Assembly (NCBI GenBank): GCA_046598395.1
Contig: JBKJIQ010000011.1
Location: 1 to 64,000 of the forward strand
DNA: 64,000 nt
DNA from: JAENVU01 sp046598395
GTDB lineage: Bacteria; Actinomycetota; Acidimicrobiia; IMCC26256; JAENVU01
Direction of reading: 5' to 3'
Shown: positions 52,217-60,394 of the stretch, one piece after another
Position numbering within the stretch: position 1 is the stretch's first letter
Layout of the letters: every line of letters begins with the position of its first letter
Made by a program: the position numbers and the translations under genes
Notes under the pieces: model-generated
What the model saw: the letters and a program-made list of their open reading frames with translations, nothing else
The model's database searches: none
What the model was told of the DNA's origin: nothing

Positions 52217-52355
52217 CCACGTCGGGTTCCGCGGGGCGGCTCCACCCGTTGGTACATGAGAGCCGATAGGGTCGAGCAGTCAGGGTCGAGCTCCCCGGAC
52301 GCGTTGATCGAGTGATCGGTTGCGTCACCGGGGCCGGTATTTCGAGGCACGTGTG

Positions 52356-52904
52356 ATGGACGATTCCGATGAGTTCCCGGGTGAGGGCAGCGGCCGTCGA
52401 CGGCCACCCCGACCCAAGAGTGCGGCCGGGTTCAGCGCGGCCCGCGGCGCCGGCTTGGTGGCGCTGGCCGTGATCGTCGGCATCGTGTTGCTCAACGCGA
52501 TCGACGATGGCAACGACGGTCAAGTGGGCGATGGCGGCGGTAGCTCTACCTCCACCACGACCACCACGTTGGCGACGGGCACCGGAGGGTCGTCGAGTAC
52601 TTCGTCCACCACGAAGACCTTGCCGGTGGCGGCGCCGGCCCAGATCACGGTGAGGGTGCTCAACGGTGCCGGTGTCGACGGAGTCGCGAGCACGCTGACC
52701 AACACGTTGAAGGCAAAGGGCTACCAGACGCTGCCCGCCACGAACGCGCCGGTCCGGAAAGGGACGGTCGTCTTCGCCAAATCCGGCAAGACTGGTGAAT
52801 GTACGACGGTCGCCACGTCGGTTCCCGGCGCCAAGGTGCAGCCGATGCCCGCGCCGATCCCGGGCGGTACCGAAGCGGACTGCATCGTCGTGCTCGGTAG
52901 CTGA
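52356..52904 (+). CDS. Membrane-anchored LytR C-terminal-like domain protein
   Basis: 182 residues. A basic cytoplasmic start, one membrane helix (AGLVALAVIVGIVLLNAI), a Ser/Thr/Gly-rich linker and a C-terminal LytR_C-like domain (ITVRVLNGAGVDGVASTLTNTLKAKGYQTLPATNAPVRKGTVVFAKSGK) are visible. That domain occurs at the C-terminus of LytR-CpsA-Psr proteins and alone in small actinobacterial membrane proteins; it is thought to sit at the cell wall. ATG 52356 is preceded by GTG, either of which may serve. Confidence 0.75.
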   Translation: MDDSDEFPGEGSGRRRPPRPKSAAGFSAARGAGLVALAVIVGIVLLNAIDDGNDGQVGDGGGSSTSTTTTTLATGTGGSSSTSSTTKTLPVAAPAQITVRVLNGAGVDGVASTLTNTLKAKGYQTLPATNAPVRKGTVVFAKSGKTGECTTVATSVPGAKVQPMPAPIPGGTEADCIVVLGS

Positions 52905-52934
52905 CGTTCCACCGATTTTGTTCGGCCGGAGTTG

Positions 52935-53717
52935 ATGGTGCTCGCCGCGCTCGACGCGTTGATCGAACATCCCGCCCGCACCGCGTTGTTGATGGATTTC
53001 GACGGCACGCTCGCGGCGATCGTTGACCGTCCGGAAGCCACCGCGCCAATGCCGGGAGTGGCGGCGCTGCTTCGCAGGCTCGTCGCACGGTTTGGTGTTG
53101 TCGGCATTGTGAGCGGACGGCCGGTCGCGTTTCTCCGGGAGGCATTGCCGGTCGATGGGTTGGCGTTTGTGGGTCAGTACGGGATGGAGCACTGGGACGG
53201 TACCCAGGTGGTGGTGGACCAGCGGACGGCGACCTATCACGCCTTGATCGCCGAGGTCGCGGACCGCGCCGTTGCCCAGTTCCCCACCGTGCTGGTGGAA
53301 CGCAAGGGCGAGGTCGCGGTCACGTTGCATTTTCGCGAGCACCCTGACGTCGAGGACCACGTGCGGCGCTGGGCCGATGTGACCGCGACCGAGATGGGGC
53401 TCGTTCCGTACCCGACGCGGATGGCGGTGGAACTCCGGCCGCCGATACGCGTGGACAAGGGCGAAGCGGCCGCCGGACTCGTGACAGGGATGGAAGCCGC
53501 GATGTTCGCCGGCGATGACCACGGCGATATTGCGGCGTTTGATGCTCTCGATGCGCTGCGCACCGGCGGAGCGCTGGCCCGGGTGGTGCGAGTCGCGGCG
53601 AGTTCCCTCGAGGCGCCGATTGAACTCGTGCGCCGGGCGGATCTGGTAGTGGATGGTCCCGCGGGGGTCGTTGAGTTCCTGACGCAGCTGATCGCCGCGG
53701 TCGACCAGTCGGGCTAA
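52935..53717 (+). CDS. otsB: Trehalose-phosphatase (OtsB family HAD phosphatase)
   Basis: 260 residues. HAD motif I is LLMDFDGTLAAIVDRP, motif II the Ser in GIVSGRPVAF, the Lys lies in RVDKGEAAAGL and motif IV is FAGDDHGDIAAFDAL. It removes phosphate from trehalose 6-phosphate. Given the GpgS nearby and no separate glucosyl-3-phosphoglycerate phosphatase in the window, it could also serve that step, but this is inference. It converges on otsA, whose 3' end lies in a 13-bp tandem repeat. Confidence 0.88.
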   Translation: MVLAALDALIEHPARTALLMDFDGTLAAIVDRPEATAPMPGVAALLRRLVARFGVVGIVSGRPVAFLREALPVDGLAFVGQYGMEHWDGTQVVVDQRTATYHALIAEVADRAVAQFPTVLVERKGEVAVTLHFREHPDVEDHVRRWADVTATEMGLVPYPTRMAVELRPPIRVDKGEAAAGLVTGMEAAMFAGDDHGDIAAFDALDALRTGGALARVVRVAASSLEAPIELVRRADLVVDGPAGVVEFLTQLIAAVDQSG

Positions 53718-53762
53718 CGAGCTGGGCTCACGAGCGGAGCTAACGAGCCCGGCTCACCAGCT
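53711..53762. repeat. 13-bp tandem repeat (four units) between otsB and otsA
   Basis: Units GGGCTAACGAGCT, GGGCTCACGAGCG, GAGCTAACGAGCC and CGGCTCACCAGCT fill the convergent junction and supply both stop codons. The end of otsA lies inside the last units. Confidence 0.75.
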
Positions 53763-55101
53763 GGTCGAGCCAGAGGTCGGCGGGGCGCGCGAGCGCGGCG
53801 GTGCGAAGTCCAAGGGCACGGCGAGCGCGCTCGTGGGTCTCCATGTCGAGGGCATCGTGGAGCGCATCCGCGGTCTGACTCACGTCGAACGGCTGGATCG
53901 CCAGGCAGTCGCTCGCAAGCAGATCGAACGCCCCCGCTTCGCGCGAAAGACACAGCGCCGCGTCGCGCTGGTTGAGCAAGGGGCCTTCGAGTGCCACCAG
54001 GTTCAAGCCGTCCTTCACGGGATTCACGAGGATCACATCCGCGCGTTGGAGTGCGGCGACCGATCTCGGGAAGTCGTCGCGCGTGTCGACGATGATCGGT
54101 TCCCAATCACCGGTCGCCCACCGTTGATTGACGCGCTCGGCGATGGCTTCGACCTCAGTGCGATAGTCGCGGTACTCCGGGAGCGTGCCGCGCGATGGGT
54201 TGAGCATCGCCACGAAAGAGACCCGTTCGCGCCATTCGGGATGGCGGTCGAGCAACTCATCGAACGCGATGAAACCGCGGCCAATGTTCTTCGAGAGTTC
54301 CATGCGATCAGCCCGCACGATGCAACGGCGATCACCGACGCGGGCATCGAGCGCGGCGCGAGCATCGGCGGTGGCTGCGAGTTCCGCCGTGGCCGCGAGG
54401 TCGTCCGCGTCGGGGCCGAACGATGCACAGAACGCGTCGGGCGCGGTTCCGCCGACGACCTCCATCGCGCTCGCGCGATAGGCCTGCGCCCACCGTTCGC
54501 TATGAAACCCGGCGGCAGTGGTCCCGAGGGACTCGCAAAGTTCGCGGGCCATGTGATCGGGCAAGACCCGCATCGAGTTGGGTCCACAGAACGGCGTGTG
54601 GGTGAAGTGCGACACCGAGAGATCACCACGGAGTTCGCGGAGGAACGCCGGGACGAGGAGGAGTTGGAGATCCTGGACGAGCACAACATCGTTCTGCGGT
54701 GCGCGCTCGGCGATCGCTTCGGCGAACGTTCGGTTCACCAGTCGATAGGCGTCCCACGCGTTGTGCAGCGCAGCATCGAACACCGGCTCGCGTGCCAGGT
54801 CGAACAGGCCGTGGAAGCAGAACCAGAGAATCCGATTCGAGATCACGTCGTAGTGCTGCCGATGGGCCTCCGCGTCGAGCGCGAGCAGCTCGACGTCGAT
54901 GCCATCGACCGCTACGGCGCCGGCGGTGACCGCAGCGCGGTCGTCGTCGCTGATCGCGGCCGCGATCCACTGGGCGTCAGCCCGACCGGCGAGCAGCGGC
55001 GCGAGTGCGCTGACCACACCACCCGCGCCGCGCCGGGTCACGAAGGTCCCGTCCGGCTCGCGGCGGAAACTGACGGGGCCGCGATGCGAGACGACGATCA
55101 T
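53740..55101 (-). CDS. otsA: Trehalose-6-phosphate synthase-like glycosyltransferase (GT20)
   Basis: 453 residues. GT20 features are present but altered: start VVSHRGPVSFRR (usual VVSNRLPV), VLVQDLQLLLVPAFLRELR in place of WVHDYHLLLVP, SHFTHTPFCGPNSMRVLP in place of LHIPFPxxE, RADRMELSKNIGRGFIAF (Arg and Lys kept) and VNPVKDGLNLVALEG (Asp and Glu kept). The retained residues bind the nucleotide sugar, so it is probably active, but the acceptor pocket may differ from that of classical OtsA. With otsB, TreT-like and GpgS genes around it, a role in trehalose or a related solute is likely. ATG 55101. Confidence 0.8.
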   Translation of the reverse strand: MIVVSHRGPVSFRREPDGTFVTRRGAGGVVSALAPLLAGRADAQWIAAAISDDDRAAVTAGAVAVDGIDVELLALDAEAHRQHYDVISNRILWFCFHGLFDLAREPVFDAALHNAWDAYRLVNRTFAEAIAERAPQNDVVLVQDLQLLLVPAFLRELRGDLSVSHFTHTPFCGPNSMRVLPDHMARELCESLGTTAAGFHSERWAQAYRASAMEVVGGTAPDAFCASFGPDADDLAATAELAATADARAALDARVGDRRCIVRADRMELSKNIGRGFIAFDELLDRHPEWRERVSFVAMLNPSRGTLPEYRDYRTEVEAIAERVNQRWATGDWEPIIVDTRDDFPRSVAALQRADVILVNPVKDGLNLVALEGPLLNQRDAALCLSREAGAFDLLASDCLAIQPFDVSQTADALHDALDMETHERARRALGLRTAALARPADLWLDQLVSRAR

Positions 55102-55108
55102 GGTGTTC

Positions 55109-56359
55109 CTAACTCGCGAGCTGGTTGTACAAGCCGAGCCAGTCTTCGAGTTCGCGTGTGGAGAGGTAGTTCCGGCGCACGTGTTCGCGCCCGGCTACCC
55201 CCATCGCGTCGGCGCGCGCGGGATCGTGGAGCAACTCGAGGGTCCGAGCCGCGCACTCCTCAACGGACGAGACCAAGAAGCCGGTCTCACCGGGCTGGAT
55301 CTGGGGAACGATGCCACCCACGTTGCCGCCAATCACGGGTCGTCCCTTCCAGAGGCCCTCGCTCACCGTGAGCCCGAAGCCTTCGCGCAACGACTTCTGG
55401 ATCACGACGTCGGCCGCGCGCTGGAACGCGTTGATCTGGACGTTGCCGACCTGTTGGATATTCGACAACAGATGAATGTTCCGGTCGCCCTGGCGCGCCG
55501 CGTCGACCTCTTCCCAGACTTGGAAGCCCTCGGGGTCGTCAGTAGCCATGGAACCGGCGAGGATGAGCTGAACCTCGGGGATCTGCTCACGCACGATGCG
55601 GTATGCATCGATGACCCCGATCGGGTCTTTCCAGGGGTCGTATCGGCTCACCTGACACATGATCGGTTGGTCGGGGTTGATGCCGTACTGCTTGCAGATT
55701 TCGGCCACGAACGGAACCGGAAGCTCCAGGTTCTTCACCGACAACGGATCGATACATGGCGGCGCTTGCACGATGCGGTCCATCGCAAGGGATGCCGGCA
55801 CGAACTCGGGCATGGTCCACACCGAGGCATCGTGTTGTTCCACGTAGGGCCGAAAGAACTCCCAAACGTCGGGGTTCGCGTTGGTGAGGTCGATATGGCA
55901 GCGCCAGATCCATTTGGTGGTCGGACCGTTCACGCTCGACGCACCCGAGAGCGCGCGGATCGCCGCGGGTTGGGGATCGTGAATGACCACGTAGTCGAAC
56001 TCGCCTTCGAGCAGGAGTGCGTTGTCCAGCACCTTCTCGAGGTAGGTGTGTTGCATCTCGTGGGTCCACTCCATGGGCGCACCTTGCAGTGCGTTATGGA
56101 CGGCTTTGGTCACGGCGAAGAACTCTTCGCTGCCGTGCATGACCTGCCATTCGGCGTCGATACCCAGGTCGCGCAGCAGGGGCACATGGGTGGCGAGTAA
56201 CTCGGCCACCCCGCCTCCGTAGGCCGTGGCGTTCACGTGGAGAACTCTGGCGCCGTGGAGCGGCGCGGCCGCGGCACGAATGCGTTCGATTGCGTCCTCT
56301 CCGGCGACGGTGCCGTAGTCGGCGAGGCTCTTTTCCAGCAGGGGAACGCGTTCGAGCAC
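55109..56359 (-). CDS. GT4 glycosyltransferase, trehalose synthase TreT type
   Basis: 416 residues. The N-terminal domain has RVLHVNATAYGGGVAELLATHVPLLRDLGIDAEWQVM and the C-terminal domain REGFGLTVSEGLWKGRPVIGGNVGGIVPQI (GT4 E-x7-E motif). This is the pattern of trehalose glycosyltransferring synthase, which joins NDP-glucose and glucose to give trehalose in one step. GTG 56359 is preceded by GAGAGGA. It lies seven bases upstream of otsA on the same strand, so the cell may have two trehalose routes. Confidence 0.8.
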   Translation of the reverse strand: MLERVPLLEKSLADYGTVAGEDAIERIRAAAAPLHGARVLHVNATAYGGGVAELLATHVPLLRDLGIDAEWQVMHGSEEFFAVTKAVHNALQGAPMEWTHEMQHTYLEKVLDNALLLEGEFDYVVIHDPQPAAIRALSGASSVNGPTTKWIWRCHIDLTNANPDVWEFFRPYVEQHDASVWTMPEFVPASLAMDRIVQAPPCIDPLSVKNLELPVPFVAEICKQYGINPDQPIMCQVSRYDPWKDPIGVIDAYRIVREQIPEVQLILAGSMATDDPEGFQVWEEVDAARQGDRNIHLLSNIQQVGNVQINAFQRAADVVIQKSLREGFGLTVSEGLWKGRPVIGGNVGGIVPQIQPGETGFLVSSVEECAARTLELLHDPARADAMGVAGREHVRRNYLSTRELEDWLGLYNQLAS

Positions 56360-56403
56360 GAGATTTCCTCTCCGGGGACGGGGAACGGGTCAATCTATCT
56401 GTC

Positions 56404-57438
56404 GTGATCGGCACGGCAGTCGCTTGTCCTGACAAGTTTCGCGGCACTCTGTCTGCCGCCGCGGCCGCCGCCGCGATGGCTCGGGGCTTGCGGTCAGCCG
56501 GGATCGAGGACGTTATCGAGCTTCCCCTGGCCGACGGTGGCGAAGGAACGCTCGATGTGATCCTCGCCGCGCGCGGCGGCGCGCGGCGGACCACCACGGT
56601 GACCGGGCCGTTGCGTGAATCCGTGGATGCCGAGTGGGCGATGCTCGGCGACGGGACTGCCATCATTGAGATGGCGCGCGCGAGTGGGCAGGCTCTCGTG
56701 GCCGTTGAGCGACGCGATCCACTGGAGGCCAGCACGCGCGGAACCGGTGAGTTGATCGCGGCGGCGTTGCGTGCGGGCGCGAAGCGGGTGGTGGTCGGCG
56801 TTGGTGGGAGCGCGACGACCGACGGCGGGCTGGCGGCAGTGCAGGCACTCGACTGGTCGCTCGGCGGAGTTCCCGTCACGGTGGCGTGTGATGTGCGCAC
56901 GATGTTCCTCGACGCGGCGGTGGTCTTCGGTCCCCAGAAGGGCGCGTCGGCCGCGCAAGTTGGGTTGCTCGCTCGCCGGTTGGAACAGGTCGCGGGTTTG
57001 TACCGCGATCGCCAAGGTGTCGATGTCTCGAGTTGGGAAGGCGCCGGGGCAGCCGGCGGTTTAGCCGGCGGCCTCGCGGCGATCGGCGCGACGATCGAGC
57101 CGGGCTTCGATGCGATCGCCGAGATCGTCGGACTCGAAGCAACGCTGCTCGACGCGGATCTCGTGGTCACCGGCGAGGGCAAGCTCGACCGCACGAGCTT
57201 CGATGGCAAAGTGGTGGGTGGCGTGCTCGAACTCGCGTCCGATCTGGCGGTGCCGCATCGCGGCGTGATTGCCGGTCAGGTGACCGACGATGCGCGCGAG
57301 CAGATCGAACTCGCGGGCGCGGTGAGAGTGCTCGCGTTGACCGACCGGGTCTGGCACGCGGGCGAGGCCTTTGGCCGGGCCGCGCTCTTGGTCGAGGAGG
57401 CCGCCGTCGAAATCGCGCGGTTAGCCGGTGGCGCGTAG
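56404..57438 (+). CDS. Glycerate kinase (GlxK/GarK family)
   Basis: 344 residues from GTG 56404. Motifs are VACPDKFRGTLSAAAAAAAMARGL, LADGGEGTLDVILAARGG, ARASGQALVAVERRDPLEASTRGTGELI, VGVGGSATTDGGLAAVQAL and FGPQKGASAAQV. Such enzymes phosphorylate D-glycerate to 2-phosphoglycerate. Beside GpgS, the enzyme could connect glucosylglycerate turnover (releasing glycerate) to glycolysis. The ribosome binding site is weak; the gene is divergent from the TreT-like gene by 44 bases and overlaps gpgS by 18. Confidence 0.9.
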   Translation: MIGTAVACPDKFRGTLSAAAAAAAMARGLRSAGIEDVIELPLADGGEGTLDVILAARGGARRTTTVTGPLRESVDAEWAMLGDGTAIIEMARASGQALVAVERRDPLEASTRGTGELIAAALRAGAKRVVVGVGGSATTDGGLAAVQALDWSLGGVPVTVACDVRTMFLDAAVVFGPQKGASAAQVGLLARRLEQVAGLYRDRQGVDVSSWEGAGAAGGLAGGLAAIGATIEPGFDAIAEIVGLEATLLDADLVVTGEGKLDRTSFDGKVVGGVLELASDLAVPHRGVIAGQVTDDAREQIELAGAVRVLALTDRVWHAGEAFGRAALLVEEAAVEIARLAGGA

Positions 57439-58380
57439 GTCGATGCCGAACTTCTCGCAGTAGGCGCCGATGGCGGCCATCGGCGGCCGTTCGCGCACTT
57501 CCACGTTCACTGCTTCATACTCGTTGTGTTCCGTGAATCGTCGGAGCATCGGCGCATCGTGATGGGACAGGCCGGCGCGCCCGAGTGCAGTTGCGAGGAT
57601 TGCGGTGGCTTGGGGGCCGAGATCTTCGAGCGGTCGGTTGCGGTGCTCGCGTACGCCGAGGTCCACCTGCGCGGTCGCGCCGAGGCCAACTTGGGCCACG
57701 ATGTCGATGAGCAGTCCGACCTCCACACCCCAGCCTTCCACGAACGGAACCTGCTCCAGCAGCGAACGGCGGCCCGCGTATTCACCACCGAGCGGTTGGA
57801 GAAATCCGGTGAGCTCGGGGAACAGCAGGGAGAGCGTGGGGCGGGCGACGAGTTCGGTCACGCGCCCGCCGCCGGTGGGCTCACCGTGGAGTGGTCGGCG
57901 GTAGTACCCCTTGACGAACGCGGTGTCCGGATTGGTGAGGAGGGGACCGATCAGGCCGGTCACGAAGTGGTGACCGAAGTTGCGGATATCGGCGTCGACC
58001 CAACACACGAGATCACCGCTCATTGCGTAGAGCGACTTCCACATAGCGTTGCCCTTGCCGGCCCCTGGACCCATCTCCGGCAGGAGTTCATCGACCGAGA
58101 GGACGCGTGCGCCTTCCCACCGCGCGACCTCCGCGGTCGCGTCGGTGGAGCCGTCGTCGAGGACCACGACTTCGTCCACGAGCGGGACGGCTTCCATGAG
58201 CGTCCGTCGCACGGTCGCCACGATCTGGCCGACGGTCGCTTCCTCGTTCTTGGCCGGCAGACAGACCGAGATGCTCACACCGTGCGCGGCCTTGAGCTCG
58301 AGGAGTTCGCCTGCATCGAAGTCCAGGCCGCACAGCGGCTCGGGGACTGGCAGGGGGACCCGCACGGGGGACGTCGCCAC
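57421..58380 (-). CDS. gpgS: Glucosyl-3-phosphoglycerate synthase
   Basis: 319 residues. GT81 features are SISVCLPAKNEEATVGQIV, VDEVVVLDDGSTDATAEVA, PGAGKGNAMWKSLYAMSG and the metal motif in WVDADIRNFGHHFV. It transfers glucose from UDP-glucose to 3-phosphoglycerate, giving the precursor of glucosylglycerate and, in mycobacteria, of methylglucose lipopolysaccharide. GTG 58380 is used; frames extend upstream without a ribosome binding site. The phosphatase GpgP is not identified in the window. Confidence 0.88.
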   Translation of the reverse strand: MATSPVRVPLPVPEPLCGLDFDAGELLELKAAHGVSISVCLPAKNEEATVGQIVATVRRTLMEAVPLVDEVVVLDDGSTDATAEVARWEGARVLSVDELLPEMGPGAGKGNAMWKSLYAMSGDLVCWVDADIRNFGHHFVTGLIGPLLTNPDTAFVKGYYRRPLHGEPTGGGRVTELVARPTLSLLFPELTGFLQPLGGEYAGRRSLLEQVPFVEGWGVEVGLLIDIVAQVGLGATAQVDLGVREHRNRPLEDLGPQATAILATALGRAGLSHHDAPMLRRFTEHNEYEAVNVEVRERPPMAAIGAYCEKFGIDLRATG

Positions 58381-58519
58381 GGCCGGGAAGCGTAGAGGCC
58401 GGAGAAGTGGGCTACGGCACGGGGTGACGGAAGTGACGTGGACCCCGTTGAGCTCGATCGGCGGTGAATCATTGGCGCGACCGGGCAACCGGTGGTCTAC
58501 AATTCCCGCTTCGTAATGA

Positions 58520-58628
58520 CGCGCTCATCAAGAGCGGCCGAGGGACGGGCCCGACGACGCCGCGGCAACCAGCGAACTGCTGTCACCGACAGCGGGGAGC
58601 CAGGTGCCAATGCCCGAACGATGAGAGA
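58520..58628 (+). ncRNA. SAM-I (S-box) riboswitch
   Basis: All S-box landmarks are in order: P1 CTCATC (58524-58529) with GATGAG (58620-58625), AAGAG (58530-58534), GAGGGA (58540-58545), GGGCCC, GGCAACC (58564-58570), a P3 hairpin GCTGTC/GACAGC (58579-58593) and GGTGCCAA (58603-58610). It senses S-adenosylmethionine. It lies 130 bases upstream of the threonine-synthase-like gene, so the downstream unit should be repressed when SAM is plentiful, which points to methionine metabolism. Confidence 0.9.
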
Positions 58629-58682
58629 GCCAAGAGCTTGGACCCCGGTCATCCGGATCCCGCTTGAGGCGCTCGAACCGAT

Positions 58683-58735
58683 GGACCGCAAGGTCCGAGT
58701 CAGAGCGTGAAGAGCAAGGAGTGGGCAACCACTCC
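58683..58735 (+). promoter_or_regulatory. Two GCAA-loop hairpins in the riboswitch expression platform
   Basis: GGACC-GCAA-GGTCC (58683-58696) and GGAGTGG-GCAA-CCACTCC (58718-58735) are perfect stems capped by GNRA loops. They lie between the aptamer and the AGGAG (58748-58752) of the next gene and are candidates for the regulated structures; the switch is probably translational since no T-run follows. Confidence 0.5.
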
Positions 58736-58757
58736 CGGGATATGACCAGGAGAATCA

Positions 58758-59999
58758 ATGGCACACGTTTCGGCACTTCGCTGTCGGGAATGCGCACGTG
58801 AGTATGACGTCGCCCCGATTTTTACCTGCGAGTGGTGCTTCGGCCCGCTCGAGGTGGCCTACGACTACGACGCGATACGAGCGTCGGTTTCTCGTGAATC
58901 CATCGCGGCAGGACCGCTCAGCATCTGGCGTTACGCCGATCTGCTGCCCGTCGACCGCAATCCGGCGGTCGATCTCGGAGCGGGGTTCACGCCGCTGGTG
59001 CGGGCCGACCGGTTGGCGGCCGAACTCGGACTCGGGGAGGTGTGGATCAAGAACGACACCACGAACCCCACCAACTCGTTCAAAGATCGCGTCACTGCGG
59101 TCGCGCTGAGTAAGGCGCTCGAGTTCGGTTTCAAGGTCGCGGCGTGCGCTTCCACCGGCAACCTTGCCAACGCGGTGGCGGCCCACGCGGCCCACGCGGG
59201 ACTGCGGTCGTTCGTCTTCGTGCCCGCGAACCTGGAGCAGGGCAAGATCGTGACGACCGCGGTCTACGGCGGCAATGTGGTGGCGATCGATGGCAACTAC
59301 GACGATGTCAATCGGCTGTGCGCGGAACTCGCGGGAACGTATCCGTGGGCATTCGTGAACGTGAATATCCGAACGTTCTACGCCGAGGGTTCCAAGACGC
59401 TCGCGTTCGAGACCGCCGAACAACTTGGCTGGGAGACGCCTGACCACGTGGTGGTTCCGGTCGCGAGCGGATCGCTCCTCACCAAAATCCGCAAAGGGTT
59501 CGAGGAGCTGCACACGGTTGGCTTGCTCGATCGCTTGCCCGAGGTGCGGGTCTCCGGCGCGCAGGCGTTGGGGTGTTCGCCGGTCGCCACCGCGTGGCTC
59601 GGCGAATCCGACACCATCAAGCCGGTGAAGCCCGACACCATTGCCAAGTCACTCGCGATCGGCAATCCGGCCGACGGCTATTTCGCCCTCGACGCCGTGC
59701 GGCAATCCGGGGGTGGCTTCGCCGCGGTGACCGATGAAGAGATCGTCGACGCGATCCGTCTGCTGGCTCAGACCGAGGGAATCTTCGCGGAGACTGCTGG
59801 GGGCGTGACGATCGCCACGTTGAAGCGCCTGGCTGAAGACGGCACCATTCGCAAGGACGAGCGAGTGGTCGCCTACATCACTGGTCATGGATTGAAGACG
59901 CTCGACGCGGTGGTCGGCCACGTAGGCCCCACCGCCACGATCTCACCCACCATCGACGCGTTCCACGCCGCGTTCGACCCCGAGGACCTCCTCGCATGA
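58758..59999 (+). CDS. thrC: Threonine synthase family PLP enzyme under SAM riboswitch control
   Basis: 413 residues. An N-terminal zinc ribbon (C9, C12, C24, C27) precedes the fold type II PLP domain with the Schiff-base Lys109 in NPTNSFKDR and the phosphate-binding strings ASTGNLANAVAAHAAHAG and VVPVASGSLLTKIRKGFEEL. Classical ThrC converts O-phosphohomoserine to threonine. Here the gene is behind a SAM-I riboswitch and directly before a CysO-like sulfur carrier, which suggests that sulfur, not water, may be added to the same intermediate to give homocysteine. AGGAG lies five bases before ATG 58758. Whether it also makes threonine cannot be told from sequence. Confidence 0.85.
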   Translation: MAHVSALRCRECAREYDVAPIFTCEWCFGPLEVAYDYDAIRASVSRESIAAGPLSIWRYADLLPVDRNPAVDLGAGFTPLVRADRLAAELGLGEVWIKNDTTNPTNSFKDRVTAVALSKALEFGFKVAACASTGNLANAVAAHAAHAGLRSFVFVPANLEQGKIVTTAVYGGNVVAIDGNYDDVNRLCAELAGTYPWAFVNVNIRTFYAEGSKTLAFETAEQLGWETPDHVVVPVASGSLLTKIRKGFEELHTVGLLDRLPEVRVSGAQALGCSPVATAWLGESDTIKPVKPDTIAKSLAIGNPADGYFALDAVRQSGGGFAAVTDEEIVDAIRLLAQTEGIFAETAGGVTIATLKRLAEDGTIRKDERVVAYITGHGLKTLDAVVGHVGPTATISPTIDAFHAAFDPEDLLA

Positions 60000-60048
60000 G
60001 TGAGGTCTCCACGATGAACCACTGCCTGGCCGGCAGAGAGGACAAATC

Positions 60049-60324
60049 ATGACTGTCACTGTTCGTATCCCGACCCAGCTCCGCGAACTCTGCGGTGGAG
60101 CCCCCGAGGTTTCGCTCGCGCCGGGCCCGTTGGCCGAGGTGCTGGCTGAGCTCGAGACCACCCATCCGGGTTTCCGGCCGCGCCTGTTTGGCGACGATGG
60201 TGAGCTCCGGCGGTTCGTCAACGTTTTCGTGGCCGAGGAGGACATCCGCTTTCTCGATGGCCTGGCAACGGTGGTCGCAGACGGCACGACGGTGAGCATC
60301 GTCCCCGCGGTCGCCGGTGGCTGA
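60049..60324 (+). CDS. CysO-like ubiquitin-fold sulfur carrier protein (MoaD/ThiS family)
   Basis: 91 residues ending in VPAVAGG, the di-Gly tail that is adenylated and turned into a thiocarboxylate. The sequence (VTVRIPTQLRELCGG, RRFVNVFVAEEDIRFLDGLATVVADGTTVSIVPAVAGG) matches mycobacterial CysO closely in pattern. CysO donates sulfur to CysM, a PLP enzyme acting on O-phosphoserine. Here the adjacent PLP enzyme is of the ThrC family, 49 bases upstream in the same transcript. GAGAGGAC precedes ATG 60049. No MoeZ-like activating enzyme or Mec-type protease is in the window. Confidence 0.88.
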   Translation: MTVTVRIPTQLRELCGGAPEVSLAPGPLAEVLAELETTHPGFRPRLFGDDGELRRFVNVFVAEEDIRFLDGLATVVADGTTVSIVPAVAGG

Positions 60325-60336
60325 GTCGATCGACCC

Positions 60337-60382
60337 TTGACAGGAAATTGCGCGATCAAGTAAGGTAAGGGCAACCTTACCT
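60337..60382 (+). promoter_or_regulatory. Promoter with IdeR/DtxR iron box
   Basis: TTGACA (60337-60342) and TAAGGT (60361-60366, 18-bp spacing) form a promoter. AGGTAAGG (60363-60370) and CCTTACCT (60375-60382), separated by GCAA, form a near-consensus iron box covering the -10 and start site. Iron-loaded IdeR/DtxR should block transcription of the iron permease. Confidence 0.85.
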
Positions 60383-60394
60383 GCTGGATGGTGT

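Noticed and set aside
53833..55371. 512-codon plus-strand frame across otsA
   Set aside because: Antisense shadow of the GT20 gene, no domain signal.
58758..59999. Reading the riboswitch as SAM-IV
   Set aside because: The order AAGAG, GAGGGA, GGCAACC, GGTGCCAA and the terminal GATGAG closing strand fit SAM-I; the SAM-IV pseudoknot tail is not seen.
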